Source: an uncultured Faecalibacterium sp.
Lineage (GTDB): Bacteria; Bacillota; Clostridia; Oscillospirales; Ruminococcaceae
DNA length: 64,000 bases
Assembly (NCBI GenBank): GCA_934524985.1
Contig: CAKSYT010000002.1
Coordinates: forward strand, 1-64,000
Direction of reading: 5' to 3'
The notes under the pieces are model-generated. The model saw nothing but the letters and a program-made list of their open reading frames with translations. It made no database searches and was not told where the DNA came from. The position numbers were made by a program, and so were the translations under genes. Shown one piece after another: positions 31,259 through 40,451 of this stretch (its first letter is position 1; every line of letters starts with the position of its first letter).

Positions 31259-33019
31259 TTACAGAATGGTAATGCGGCCTGCGCCGTAGGGCTGCTCGTA
31301 GTTGAGCAGATAGCCGGGGTAAGCGGCCAGCGGGCTGTTGGCGCTGGACAGGTGCGGCAGACCCGCAGCATCTGCGCCGTCAAAGGTCATGGCGTAGGTA
31401 GCCATCACCAGATAATCCTCGGACACATAGTCCTTGATCAGCTCTGCGCCGTCAAACATGGCAAAGCCGTCGCCCAGATTGCGCAGGGTATAGTTCATGC
31501 CGGCCAGTGCGTAGGTAGCGCCCGGATCCAGCGGCAGATAGCTGCCGGAAGCCTTATCGTAGATCTTCACGTTCTGCACGCGCGGCGTGCCGGTGGCGCT
31601 GCCGATCCAGACGTTCTTCTCGTCGGTCTGTACGGTGTTGGGGATATCGGTGTGGATCTCGTAGGTAGCACCGGCCACCTGCAGGAAGCCGCCGTTTTCC
31701 TTGCCGCCCTCGCCTGCAAAGCGGGCTGCAAACTCCAGTGCGTCCTGGATCTGCTTGCCGGTGACCGACATCAGGCAGGCCACGTTGCCAAAGGGGCTGA
31801 CCTGCTTGCAGGTCTTAAAGGTCCAGTCGCCTGCGGGCACATCGGCGCGGATGCCGCCGCCGTTCATGATGGCCACATCACAGTGCAGCTTTTCCACCTC
31901 GTTGAAGTAGGTGTAGATGCCGTCAGCCACAAAGTCGCCGAGGTTGGTCTCGGCAGAGCGGATGCGGCGCTTGCCGGTGGCGGGGTCGGAAACGTAGAAA
32001 TCGCTATCGCCCACAGCGATCTTCTCGCCCAGCATATCGTCCACAGTATTCACCCAGCCGGTCTGCATGGCAGCAATGCCTGCATCCATGCCCTCATGGG
32101 TGGGAATGAGCTTGGTGGTGATGGTGCCGTCTGCAGCGATGGTCATCTCGCCAACGTTGGCAAAGTAAGAGCCGGTCTGGGTCAGGGTGACAGCCTTACC
32201 GGAGGCATCCTTCACCTGCTTGTTCTCCATTACGGTATGGGAGTGGCCGTCAATAAAGGCATCAAAGCCGCTGGTGTGGGCAATGACCTCCTCACTGGTC
32301 CACGGAGAGGAAGAGGGGTCTACGCCCAGATGGCCCAGACCGATGACCACGTCTGCCAAGAGCTTTGCCTTATCAATGGCCTTCTGTACGGCATCGTAGA
32401 GCTTTTTGCCGTCCTCGCCGCCCTGAATGTCGTAGATGTACTTGCGCTGTGCCTTATCCATAAAGTAGGCCGGGGTGGACTTGGTAAAGGTCTCGGGGGT
32501 GGTCACGCCCACAAAGGCGATGCGTCTGCCGCCGCGCACGAACACCTTGACGGAGGGCAGCACCCGCAGCGTAGTGCGCAGGTCTACCCAGTTGCAGGAC
32601 AGGTACGGGAAGTCGGCTTCCTTCATGATGGCCTTGGCGCGGTCCATGCCGTAGTCGAACTCGTGGTTGCCGGGGGTGGCGGCATCGTAACCGGCAGCGT
32701 TCATCAGCTTGATGATGGAAGCACCCTCGTCCATGGAGCCGTAGGCAGTGCCCTGCACATGGTCGCCTGCGTCCACCAGCAGCACGTCCTTACCGGCGTT
32801 CTGATAGCTCTGCTTCAGATCGGCAATGGCAGCATAGGTCAGCTTGGGGCTCTGCTTGTCAATGTAGGTATGGACATCGTTGGTGTACAGGATGGTGACG
32901 TCAGACTTATCACCAAGCCAGCAGGCCGATGCAGCAGGCGCACCGATGGCCATGGATGCAGCGGCAGCGGTCACACCAGCAGCCTTTAAAAAGCTGCGAC
33001 GGGAAATAAGTTGTTTCAC
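31259..33019 (-). CDS. 5'-nucleotidase/2',3'-cyclic phosphodiesterase family protein with Tat signal
   Basis: 586 aa, GTG start at 33019 behind GGAGGT. The N-terminus MKQLISRRSFLKAAG is a twin-arginine signal. The metallophosphatase motifs follow in order: TNDVHTYID, DAGDHVQGT, GNHEFDYG, GLGHLG and GHSHT bind two metals. A 5'_nucleotid_C domain from about residue 340 has the NGGGIRADVPAG substrate motif. It should be exported and release nucleosides and phosphate outside the cell, with CW early in the mature part. UshA and YfkN are the relatives. Confidence 0.93.
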   Translation of the reverse strand: MKQLISRRSFLKAAGVTAAAASMAIGAPAASACWLGDKSDVTILYTNDVHTYIDKQSPKLTYAAIADLKQSYQNAGKDVLLVDAGDHVQGTAYGSMDEGASIIKLMNAAGYDAATPGNHEFDYGMDRAKAIMKEADFPYLSCNWVDLRTTLRVLPSVKVFVRGGRRIAFVGVTTPETFTKSTPAYFMDKAQRKYIYDIQGGEDGKKLYDAVQKAIDKAKLLADVVIGLGHLGVDPSSSPWTSEEVIAHTSGFDAFIDGHSHTVMENKQVKDASGKAVTLTQTGSYFANVGEMTIAADGTITTKLIPTHEGMDAGIAAMQTGWVNTVDDMLGEKIAVGDSDFYVSDPATGKRRIRSAETNLGDFVADGIYTYFNEVEKLHCDVAIMNGGGIRADVPAGDWTFKTCKQVSPFGNVACLMSVTGKQIQDALEFAARFAGEGGKENGGFLQVAGATYEIHTDIPNTVQTDEKNVWIGSATGTPRVQNVKIYDKASGSYLPLDPGATYALAGMNYTLRNLGDGFAMFDGAELIKDYVSEDYLVMATYAMTFDGADAAGLPHLSSANSPLAAYPGYLLNYEQPYGAGRITIL

Positions 33020-33095
33020 AGGAAAACGACCTCCTTTTATTTTTGGCGTATCGCATTTGAGGCAGGCTCTTCCCTCCTACCCTTTCAATAGTTCT

Positions 33096-33124
33096 AGCAT
33101 AGCACAGAACGCCGCCGCAAACAA
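33096..33124 (-). promoter_or_regulatory. Promoter of the 5'-nucleotidase gene
   Basis: -35 TTGTTT (33119-33124), 17-base spacer, -10 TATGCT (33096-33101). Confidence 0.65.
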
Positions 33125-33207
33125 GCCAAAATCATTCTTTTGGCACAAATAATTTTCACGTTCCGTTTTATTTTAACACACATTGTACCATTTTTACACA
33201 AATCCTA

Positions 33208-33262
33208 TACAAAAAAGACCTCCCCGTGCCCTGTCGCAGAGCAGCGGAGAGGTCCTTTTTAG
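33208..33262 (-). terminator. Terminator of the oleate hydratase gene
   Basis: GGACCTCTCCG pairs with CGGGGAGGTC across a GC-rich loop, followed by TTTTTTG on the minus strand. Confidence 0.8.
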
Positions 33263-33307
33263 GGGGGTGTTGACCCGTTGCCGGGTCTATCGGAGGAGAG
33301 GGAAATA

Positions 33308-35080
33308 TCAGATGGCGTTATACTCCTTGAGGAACTTCTCAAGGTCGGTGCCCTCGATCTTCTTCAGGGCTTCCTTCAAAGCCAGACGCGGGATCAGCGG
33401 CAGATCCATGTCGGTGATCTTCTTGCCGTCGCGCAGCTTCACGGTGGCATCGATCAGGGCGCGCACATCGTAGGTGCTGCCCCAGACCTCGGGCACGCCG
33501 CGGTCGATGTTCAGCAGGGTGTACACGGCCTCCATACCGGTGCGCATGGAGTACTCGGTGGTGAAGATGGTGTCGCGGGCGGTCTCGGCAAACTGGCCAA
33601 GGAAGGCAAAGTTCACAGCACCCTCGGGCACAACATCGGGGCGGTCGCCCATAGCACGGGGCATGAAGAAGGCATCGATATAGGGCATCATCACAGGCAC
33701 GGTGTTGGCGCTGTGCTCTGCCAGCTCAGCGATCTGATCCTCGGGCACGCCGATGTGGTACAGCCACTCCATGCAGATCTCACGGCCGGTGCAGTCGCGC
33801 ATGGGCTTCTTGACGTAATCGCCGGGCTTATCGCTGAACAGGCCGTACACCCAGACGCACAGCTGGTTCTTGGGCTGATCCTTGAACTGCTGCTGACGGT
33901 TCAGCGTCCAGCTGAGCAGCCAGCTGGAGTCCTTGACGGTGACGATGCCGCCGGTGACGGTGTGGCCGCTGAAGGGGTCGCGCTTGCAGATCTTGCGGAT
34001 ATACTGAGGGATCTTGTCGTCCAGCGTGGTGATGGTGGCGCTTTCCCAGTTGCTCAGCTCCGGCTCGGAGCAGAACTTCTCCGGGTGACCGAAGGAGGGA
34101 TCCTGTGCGGCGATCTTCTTCCACAGATCCCAGCCGTTGCCAGACTGGATGGTGGGGTCAAAGCCGGTGGCTTTATCCTGTGCGCCCACGGTGCAGCTTT
34201 CCACGCAGCCGCCGTTGGTGATGAACAGCAGATCGTTCTCGGTCAGGTCGATGTTGGAAGTCTCGCCTGCGTGCTCCACGGTGACAGAGCTTGCCAGCTT
34301 GCGGCCGCTCTGGATATCGAACTTCACGTCCGTGACCTTGGTGTTGTAGTGGAACTGCACGCCAAAGCTTTCCAGATAGTGCACCATGGGCAGAATAATG
34401 GACTCGTACTGGTTATAGCGGGTAAAGCGCAGGGCGGTAAAGTCCGGCAGGCCGCCGATGTGGTGGATATAGCGCTTGAGGTACAGCTTCATCTCCAGAG
34501 CGCTGTGCCAGTTCTCGAAGGCGAACATGGTGCGCCAGTACATCCAGAAGTTGGTGTTGAGCACCTCGTCATCGAAGAAATCGGTGATCTTTTTGTCCTG
34601 CAGCTGCTCGTCCGGGGTGAAGAACAGCTTCATGATCTCCATAGCGCCCTTATCGGACAGGCCGAACTTGCCATCGGTGTGGGCATCCTCGCCGCGGTTG
34701 ACGGTGGCACGGCACAAGGAGAAGTTGGGATCCTCCTTGTTCAGCCAGTAATACTCGTCCAGCACGCTGGCTCCCTCGGTCTCTAGAGACGGGATGGAGT
34801 GCAGCATATCCCACATGACCTCGAAGTGGTTGTCCATCTCGCGGCCGCCGCGCATCACATAGCCGATATCGTACTTGTAGCCATCGCAGGCACCGCCGGC
34901 CAGTGCGTTCTTTTCAAACACATGGACGTGCTCGCCCTTCATCTGGCCGTCACGCACCAGATAGCAGGCAGCAGTCAGCGCCGCCAGACCGGAGCCGATG
35001 ATATAAGCGGACTTATGATCCACGCCCTCCGGCTTTTTGGGGGTTGCAAAAGCTTCGTAGTTGCCACTGGAATAGTACAT
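33308..35080 (-). CDS. ohyA: Oleate hydratase
   Basis: 590 aa (the former 67-kDa myosin-cross-reactive antigen). Adds water to the cis-9 double bond of oleate or linoleate to give 10-hydroxy fatty acids, using FAD as a structural cofactor. The FAD-binding GSGLAALTAACYLVRDG is at about residues 28-44, then the NALAGGACDG loop, GYVMRGGREMDNHFEVMWDM and NFAFLGQFAETARDTIFTTEYS near the C-terminus. ATG 35080 (MYYSSGNYEAF) behind GGGAGGC. The longer upstream frame is untranslated leader. Common gut detoxification enzyme for unsaturated fatty acids. Confidence 0.95.
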   Translation of the reverse strand: MYYSSGNYEAFATPKKPEGVDHKSAYIIGSGLAALTAACYLVRDGQMKGEHVHVFEKNALAGGACDGYKYDIGYVMRGGREMDNHFEVMWDMLHSIPSLETEGASVLDEYYWLNKEDPNFSLCRATVNRGEDAHTDGKFGLSDKGAMEIMKLFFTPDEQLQDKKITDFFDDEVLNTNFWMYWRTMFAFENWHSALEMKLYLKRYIHHIGGLPDFTALRFTRYNQYESIILPMVHYLESFGVQFHYNTKVTDVKFDIQSGRKLASSVTVEHAGETSNIDLTENDLLFITNGGCVESCTVGAQDKATGFDPTIQSGNGWDLWKKIAAQDPSFGHPEKFCSEPELSNWESATITTLDDKIPQYIRKICKRDPFSGHTVTGGIVTVKDSSWLLSWTLNRQQQFKDQPKNQLCVWVYGLFSDKPGDYVKKPMRDCTGREICMEWLYHIGVPEDQIAELAEHSANTVPVMMPYIDAFFMPRAMGDRPDVVPEGAVNFAFLGQFAETARDTIFTTEYSMRTGMEAVYTLLNIDRGVPEVWGSTYDVRALIDATVKLRDGKKITDMDLPLIPRLALKEALKKIEGTDLEKFLKEYNAI

Positions 35081-35145
35081 AAAAAAGCCTCCCTGCTTCA
35101 AAAATATCTTTTCACAGCCTTCATCGTGCTGTTCTCTATGGCAAC

Positions 35146-35174
35146 AGTATACCCCACAAAGTGAACTTGAACAA
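35146..35174 (-). promoter_or_regulatory. Promoter of oleate hydratase
   Basis: -35 TTGTTC (35169-35174), 17-base spacer, -10 TATACT (35146-35151). Confidence 0.65.
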
Positions 35175-35267
35175 CAAACAAACCCCGCCCGGTGTATAGA
35201 TTTTTTACATCCTCCCCTATTTGCTGGAATTGCGTACAAATTGTGACAAGGAGTAAACCTTCCCATA

Positions 35268-35309
35268 CAAAAAGAGAGCCGCCGCACAAAGGTCTGTGCA
35301 GCGGCTCTC
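35268..35309 (-). terminator. Terminator of the hydratase-PHP-TSCPD operon
   Basis: GAGAGCCGC.GCACA (35274-35288) pairs with its complement (35295-35309), followed by TTTTTG on the minus strand. Confidence 0.85.
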
Positions 35310-35317
35310 CGGTGGGT

Positions 35318-35581
35318 TTAGTTCATCTCTTCCAGTGCCTTTTTCAGGTTCTTGGCGATCTGGTCCGGGCAGCTGGTGCCGCGGAAGCCGCACAGCGTGC
35401 CGTCCAGACGGGCAATGGCGTCCTCTGCCTTCATGCCGGTAAGCAGCTGGCAGATGCCCTTCAGGTTGCCGTTGCAGCCGCCGACGACCTCGATGGATGC
35501 AATGGTGTGGTCATCGTTCAGCACAAAGTTGGTCTGCTTGGAGCAGGTGCCCTTATTCGGGAAGGAAAATTCCTTGCTCAT
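35318..35581 (-). CDS. TSCPD domain-containing protein (TIGR03905 family)
   Basis: 87 aa, ATG at 35581 (MSKEFSFPNKGTC) behind GAGAGGACG. Cysteines at CSKQ, GGCNGN, GTLCGFRGTSCPDQIAKNL, the last being the TSCPD signature. The same domain occurs at the C-terminus of B12-dependent ribonucleotide reductases, but the free-standing form is uncharacterised and may bind metal or an Fe-S cluster. It begins 4 bases after the PHP gene stop. Confidence 0.9.
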   Translation of the reverse strand: MSKEFSFPNKGTCSKQTNFVLNDDHTIASIEVVGGCNGNLKGICQLLTGMKAEDAIARLDGTLCGFRGTSCPDQIAKNLKKALEEMN

Positions 35582-35585
35582 GGTC

Positions 35586-36446
35586 TTACGTCCTCTCTCT
35601 TTTACGTTTTTCGGCGATGGCGCGCAGCTGCGCTGCGGCTTCGTCCGGTGCGGTGCAGGTGCCGATGGGGTGGGGGTGCTTGTGGTTGCGGCCATGGAAG
35701 TCTGTGCCCGCGGTCGCCACAAGGCCGTACTGTTTGCACAAAGCAAGACATTCGGCGCTGTCCTCCGGGCTGTTGCTGGGGTGGTACACCTCTATGCCAT
35801 CCACTGCGCCCTCTGCCGCCAGCTCGCGCAGCAGGGGCATACTTTTGTACACCGTAGGGTGGGCAAACACCACCGCGCCGCCGCTGGCTTTAGCGGTAGC
35901 CAGCACCTGCCGCACCGGCAGATACTCCGGCGAGTGCAGCACGATGCCCCGGGGGTTCCACCCGAACAGCTTGTGGTAGGTCTCGCCGTAGATGCTGCCA
36001 TCGGTCAGACCCAGCAGCTCCAGTGCCTGCATCAGCCCGCTTTTGAACAGCACCCCGCTGGCTTTAGTGGTCTCCCACGCAAGGTCGGTGGTAAACTGCG
36101 GGTACAGCTGCTCCAGCTCCTTTGCGCTCTGCAAAGCGCAGGCATTGCGGCGCTCCTTCATAATGGCGCAGTGCTCGCGCAGCGCCGGGCAGTCAACGTC
36201 CGGGTAGTAGCACAGCAGGTGCACCCGGTGCTGGCGCTCAAAATCGTAGCCGGTCAGCTCCACGGCAGGGATCAGCTCTACCCCCTCCTGCCCGGTGTGG
36301 GCATAGGCGTACTGGGCGCTGAGCAGGGTGTCGTGGTCGGAAAGGGCGATGGCGTGCAGCCCGGTGCGGGCGGCGATGGACGCCAGCCGCTCGATGGGCA
36401 CAGCACCGTCTGAGCAGGTGGAATGGATATGCAGGTCACAGGACAT
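35586..36446 (-). CDS. PHP domain-containing phosphoesterase
   Basis: 286 aa. Metal ligands of the PHP fold: DLHIHSTCSDG (residues 4-14), ALSDHDTL, PAVELTGYD, FAHPTVYK and the closing TAGTDFHGRNHKHPH. Relatives (YciV/TrpH-like) hydrolyse 3',5'-nucleotide bisphosphates or act as short-RNA 5'-3' exonucleases. It starts 14 bases after the hydratase stop and precedes the TSCPD gene. Confidence 0.9.
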   Translation of the reverse strand: MSCDLHIHSTCSDGAVPIERLASIAARTGLHAIALSDHDTLLSAQYAYAHTGQEGVELIPAVELTGYDFERQHRVHLLCYYPDVDCPALREHCAIMKERRNACALQSAKELEQLYPQFTTDLAWETTKASGVLFKSGLMQALELLGLTDGSIYGETYHKLFGWNPRGIVLHSPEYLPVRQVLATAKASGGAVVFAHPTVYKSMPLLRELAAEGAVDGIEVYHPSNSPEDSAECLALCKQYGLVATAGTDFHGRNHKHPHPIGTCTAPDEAAAQLRAIAEKRKRERT

Positions 36447-36460
36447 AGCGGGTTACTTCC

Positions 36461-38737
36461 TTAGTGCTTATAGAAATTGATCAGGCAGCCGTCAGCCAAA
36501 ATCTGGCGCTCGTCGGTGGTGAGCGGAGCCATGTACAGCTCGAACTCCTTGACGGTATCGCCCAGAACGTAGGCCTTGATGTTCTGCAGGTCGCCCTTGA
36601 GTGCTTTCCGCACATTGGGGATGAGCACATAGTCTCCCAGACCAAAGGGGGTGGCACCTGCCAGCTGCAGGGGCAGCATGCCCCAGTTGATCAGGTTGGA
36701 GCGGTAACGCTTGGTGGCGTACTCGGTAACGATATTGGCACCGGCCCCCAGCACACGCTGGCAGCTGGCGGCCTGCTCGCGGGCAGAGCCGTCACCGGGC
36801 TTGACCGCAAAGATGGTAGAGGCGATCTGGATATCGTTCCAGTTCAGCTGCTCGCAGCCGGGCACAGCGTTCACCTTTGCCAGCAGGGCGGCGTCCCCTG
36901 CACCGGCGCGGCGGGCGTTTTCCTCGGCCTGCACAGCCTTGGCGCGGCCCACATACTCCGGATCCTTGCGGCTGAGGGTGAACTCTGCCAGACCCAAGGG
37001 GTTAGAACGGTAAGAAGAGGTCTCGCCGGAGGGGATCAGCTCGTCGGTGGTGGTGACGGGGTCGGTGATATAAGAAGCCACCTTCAGCAGCAGGTTGTCG
37101 CCCAGCGGTGCGATCTCCGGCCAGTCCTTGATGTTGGGGCCGAACTTGAGCAGAGCATCGTAGTCGCCCTTGCCAAAGCCCTGATACACGCGGGTGTCGT
37201 AACTGGAGGCATCGTACTGGTACTCCGGCACGGTGGGATCGTAATCAATGTCGGTGGCGGGGGTCAGGATGCCGCCGTTTGCGGTGGTGGCTGCAATGCT
37301 GCGGGCATCCATCAGTGCCACACCGGACAGCTGGCCGCTGCCGGGCTTGGAGCCCTCGCGGCTGGGGAAGTTGCGGGTGGTGTGACGGATGGACAGTGCA
37401 CCGTTGGCGGGCACATCGCCTGCGCCGAAGCAGGGGCCGCAGAAGGCGGTGCGGATGGTGGCGCCGCTGGCCATCAGCTCCCCGATGACGCCGGTGCGCA
37501 CCAGCTCCATCATGATGGGCTGGCTGCCGGGGTAAACGCTCAGGGCGTAGTCGCCGCAGCCGCCGGTGTGACCCTTGAGGATGGAAGCAGCCTCGTAGAT
37601 GCTGTCGTACAGACCGCCTGCGCAGCCTGCGATCACGCCCTGATCCACACGCAGCTTGCCGTTTTCGATCTTGCTGCACAGATCCAGCTGCACGTCCTTG
37701 CGGCCGATCAGCTTCTGCACGTCCTGCTCGCAGGCGTGGAGGATGTCCTCCAGATTTGCGTTCAGCTCCTCGATGGTAAAGGCGTTGGAGGGGTGCATGG
37801 GCAGGGCGATCATGGGACGGATGGCAGAAAGATCCACCTCCACCACGCCGTCATAGTAGGCAAGGTCTGCCGGTGCCAGCTTTTTGTAGTCTGCTGCACG
37901 GCCGTGCACTGCCAGAAAACGCTGGGTGACTTCGTCGGTCTCCCAAATGGAGGACAGGCAGGTGGTCTCGGTGGTCATGGCATCAATGGCGTTGCGGGTA
38001 TCCTGCCGCAGAGAAGCAATGCCGGGGCCCACGAACTCCATGACCTTGTTCTTGACGTAGCCGCTCTTGAACAGCTTGCCCACAAGGGCAATGGCTACAT
38101 CGTGGGGGCCGCAGCCCGCCGGCAGGCTGCCGGTCAGGTAGATCGCCACCACGCCCGGGCGGGCAACATCATAGGTGCGGCCCAGCAGCTGCTTTGCCAG
38201 CTCGCCGCCGCCCTCGCCGATGGCCATGGTGCCCAGTGCGCCGTAGCGGGTGTGGGAGTCCGAACCAAGGATCATTTTGCCGCAGCCGGCGAAGCGCTCG
38301 CGCATATACTGGTGGATGACTGCCATGTGCGGGGGCACAAAGATGCCGCCGTACTTTTTGGCCGCGGACAGGCCAAAGCGGTGGTCGTCCTCGTTGATGG
38401 TGCCGCCCACAGCGCACAGGCTGTTGTGGCAGTTGGTGAGCACATAAGGGATGGGGAACTTTTCCAGCCCGGAAGCACGGGCGGTCTGGATAATGCCCAC
38501 AAAGGTGATGTCATGGCTTGCCATGGCATCAAACTTGATCTTCAGGTTCTCGGCATCGCCGCTGGTGTTGTGTGCCTGCATAATGCTGTAGGCCATGGTA
38601 CCGGTCTTAGCCGCGGCAACGGCAGCGGCATCAAAGCCCTTTGCTGCCAGTGCTGCGGGTGCGTTGCCGTCTGCGGGCACCCACTCTCCGCGTGCATAGT
38701 ACGCACCGCCGGTGCTGCATTTGATCATATCCAACAT
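36461..38737 (-). CDS. Aconitase-family hydratase (YbhJ-like)
   Basis: 758 aa from ATG 38737 behind GAGAGGCG. It has the domain arrangement of aconitase. [23 protein letters not shown] holds the Asp-Ser-His-Thr motif. The cluster cysteines are in VIAGCAGG and [10 protein letters not shown], and [12 protein letters not shown] lies in the swivelling domain. It resembles the uncharacterised E. coli YbhJ group more than AcnA/AcnB. Likely an Fe-S hydro-lyase on a small tricarboxylate or related acid; substrate unknown. First gene of the operon with PHP and TSCPD proteins. Confidence 0.88.
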   Translation of the reverse strand: MLDMIKCSTGGAYYARGEWVPADGNAPAALAAKGFDAAAVAAAKTGTMAYSIMQAHNTSGDAENLKIKFDAMASHDITFVGIIQTARASGLEKFPIPYVLTNCHNSLCAVGGTINEDDHRFGLSAAKKYGGIFVPPHMAVIHQYMRERFAGCGKMILGSDSHTRYGALGTMAIGEGGGELAKQLLGRTYDVARPGVVAIYLTGSLPAGCGPHDVAIALVGKLFKSGYVKNKVMEFVGPGIASLRQDTRNAIDAMTTETTCLSSIWETDEVTQRFLAVHGRAADYKKLAPADLAYYDGVVEVDLSAIRPMIALPMHPSNAFTIEELNANLEDILHACEQDVQKLIGRKDVQLDLCSKIENGKLRVDQGVIAGCAGGLYDSIYEAASILKGHTGGCGDYALSVYPGSQPIMMELVRTGVIGELMASGATIRTAFCGPCFGAGDVPANGALSIRHTTRNFPSREGSKPGSGQLSGVALMDARSIAATTANGGILTPATDIDYDPTVPEYQYDASSYDTRVYQGFGKGDYDALLKFGPNIKDWPEIAPLGDNLLLKVASYITDPVTTTDELIPSGETSSYRSNPLGLAEFTLSRKDPEYVGRAKAVQAEENARRAGAGDAALLAKVNAVPGCEQLNWNDIQIASTIFAVKPGDGSAREQAASCQRVLGAGANIVTEYATKRYRSNLINWGMLPLQLAGATPFGLGDYVLIPNVRKALKGDLQNIKAYVLGDTVKEFELYMAPLTTDERQILADGCLINFYKH

Positions 38738-38851
38738 CTCGATTCGCCTCTCTTTTTGTATTTTCCCGCCCGCCGCAATTGCGGGCATTGCCCCGGCAGT
38801 GCAGAGTTGCCCCTGCCCTGCCCTATTACGGCAAAACCGTATTTACCTGTT

Positions 38852-38857
38852 ATTATA
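38852..38857 (-). promoter_or_regulatory. Extended -10 promoter of the hydratase operon
   Basis: TATAAT preceded by TGC (extended -10) on the minus strand. No good -35 is seen. Confidence 0.5.
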
Positions 38858-38897
38858 GCATGAAAAGGCGAAAAGAAAAAGCACTTTTTATGAACCC

Positions 38898-40259
38898 TTA
38901 CTGCACCTTTGCGGCGGCTTCCTGCTGCTTTTCCTTTTGCAGTTTACGGAACACCACAAAATAGGCCGGGATCAGGAAGAAGCAGGCAAAGAACCATGCC
39001 ACCGGGTTTGCGATGCAGGCGGCAAAATAGCCCCACAGCGGCACGAACCAGAAGCCCACCATGGCGCGGGCGATCATCTCAGCCACACCGGCAAACATGG
39101 CAAGGCCGGAGTGTCCCAGACCCTGAATGGTGTAGCGGTAGATGATAAGCACCGCCAGCGGGATGTAGAACACACTGTTCCAGAAGATGAAGTCCTGCGC
39201 ATTGGCCATAATGGCGGTCTCGCCTGCGTCCAGAAACAGGCCGATCAGGGGCTTGTCCAGCACACGCAGGATGAGGAAGGAGGCCACACTGTACACGCAG
39301 CCGATGCCCAATGCGGTGTTCACGCCGCGGTTCACACGGCCAAGGTCTTTTGCGCCCATATTCTGGCTGGTGTAGGTGGTCATGGCAGTGCCGATGCTCT
39401 CCAGCGGCACGCTGAGGAACTGCGCCGCCTTGCCGCCGGCGGTCTGCGCCGCCACGATATCGCTGCCCAGACCGTTCACCGCGCCCTGCAGCACCACGCT
39501 GCCAATGGCGGTAATGCTGCACTGCAGACCCATGGGGAGACCCATGGCGCAAAGCTTTGCACAGTGCGGTGCGCTGATGCGCCCTTCTTCCTTATTCCAG
39601 CGCAGTTCCGGGTAGTGGCGCATGATGTAAAGAAGGCTGCCGATGCCCGCCACAGCCTGACTGAACACGGTAGCAAAGGCCGCGCCGAACACGCCCATGT
39701 TGAACACAATGATGCAGGCAAGGTCCAGACCGATGTTCAGCACGCTGGCCACCAGCAGGAAATACAGCGGGCGCTTGCTGTCGCCCAGTGCACGCATCAG
39801 GGCGCTGGTCACATTATAAAGCAGGGTGAACGGAATGCCCGCAAAAATGGTGCGGATATACACATCCGCAAGGTCGATGATATCAGCCGGGGTGTTCGTC
39901 CACACCAGCACCAGCCGGGTCATAGCCACCGTAACGATGGTAAGCACCGTGGCAAAAGCGATGGACAGCCACACGGTATTGGCGGTGTAGCGGCGCATCT
40001 CGTGGTGGTCGTGTGCGCCGAAGGTCCATGAGATGGGGATGGAAAAGCCGCAGGCAATGCCATTGACAAAGCCCAGCACCAGATAGTTCAGGCCGCCCAC
40101 GCTGCCTACCGCCGCCAGCGCTTCCACGCCTACAAACCGGCCCACGATGATGGTATCGGCCAGATTGTAGAACTGCTGGAACAGGCTGCCCAGCATCAGC
40201 GGCACAGCAAAGGCAAGGATCAGCTTCAGCGGGCTGCCCTGCGTCATATCTTTGGTCAT
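38898..40259 (-). CDS. MATE family efflux transporter
   Basis: 453 aa, about 12 helices, with the N-terminus MTKDMTQGSPLKLILAFAVPLMLGSLFQQFYNLADTIIVGRFVG. ATG at 40259 behind AGGAGGT. Related to, but not a close duplicate of, the MATE at 1417-2784. Exported compound unknown. A terminator-like hairpin lies between its promoter and start codon. Confidence 0.93.
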   Translation of the reverse strand: MTKDMTQGSPLKLILAFAVPLMLGSLFQQFYNLADTIIVGRFVGVEALAAVGSVGGLNYLVLGFVNGIACGFSIPISWTFGAHDHHEMRRYTANTVWLSIAFATVLTIVTVAMTRLVLVWTNTPADIIDLADVYIRTIFAGIPFTLLYNVTSALMRALGDSKRPLYFLLVASVLNIGLDLACIIVFNMGVFGAAFATVFSQAVAGIGSLLYIMRHYPELRWNKEEGRISAPHCAKLCAMGLPMGLQCSITAIGSVVLQGAVNGLGSDIVAAQTAGGKAAQFLSVPLESIGTAMTTYTSQNMGAKDLGRVNRGVNTALGIGCVYSVASFLILRVLDKPLIGLFLDAGETAIMANAQDFIFWNSVFYIPLAVLIIYRYTIQGLGHSGLAMFAGVAEMIARAMVGFWFVPLWGYFAACIANPVAWFFACFFLIPAYFVVFRKLQKEKQQEAAAKVQ

Positions 40260-40318
40260 GGAAATATACCTCCTGCCAACACAAAAAAGGGTGGATGTTC
40301 GCATTTTTGCCGTGAAAA

Positions 40319-40347
40319 ACGCCCTGCCGGAAAAGCGGCAGGACGTT
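40319..40347 (-). terminator. Terminator-like hairpin in the MATE leader
   Basis: ACGTCCTGCCG pairs with CGGCAGGGCGT over TTTTC, then TTTTTCAC on the minus strand. It is downstream of the promoter at 40368-40396 and upstream of the MATE start, so it could attenuate that gene as well as end the ABC operon. Confidence 0.7.
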
Positions 40348-40367
40348 GATAAAGATTCATGAGTGGT

Positions 40368-40396
40368 ATTATAGCGGAGCAGCGCCGGTTTTACAA
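40368..40396 (-). promoter_or_regulatory. Promoter of the second MATE gene
   Basis: -35 TTGTAA (40391-40396), 17-base spacer, -10 TATAAT (40368-40373). Confidence 0.7.
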
Positions 40397-40451
40397 GACT
40401 TGGTTTGCATCAACATTTCCATTTTTTTGCCCAAAGAATTGGTGATTTTGC

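Noticed and set aside
36464-38863. 799-codon plus-strand open frame opposite the hydratase
   Set aside because: Gly, His, Val and Ala-rich shadow with no domain; the minus-strand frame has clear aconitase motifs.
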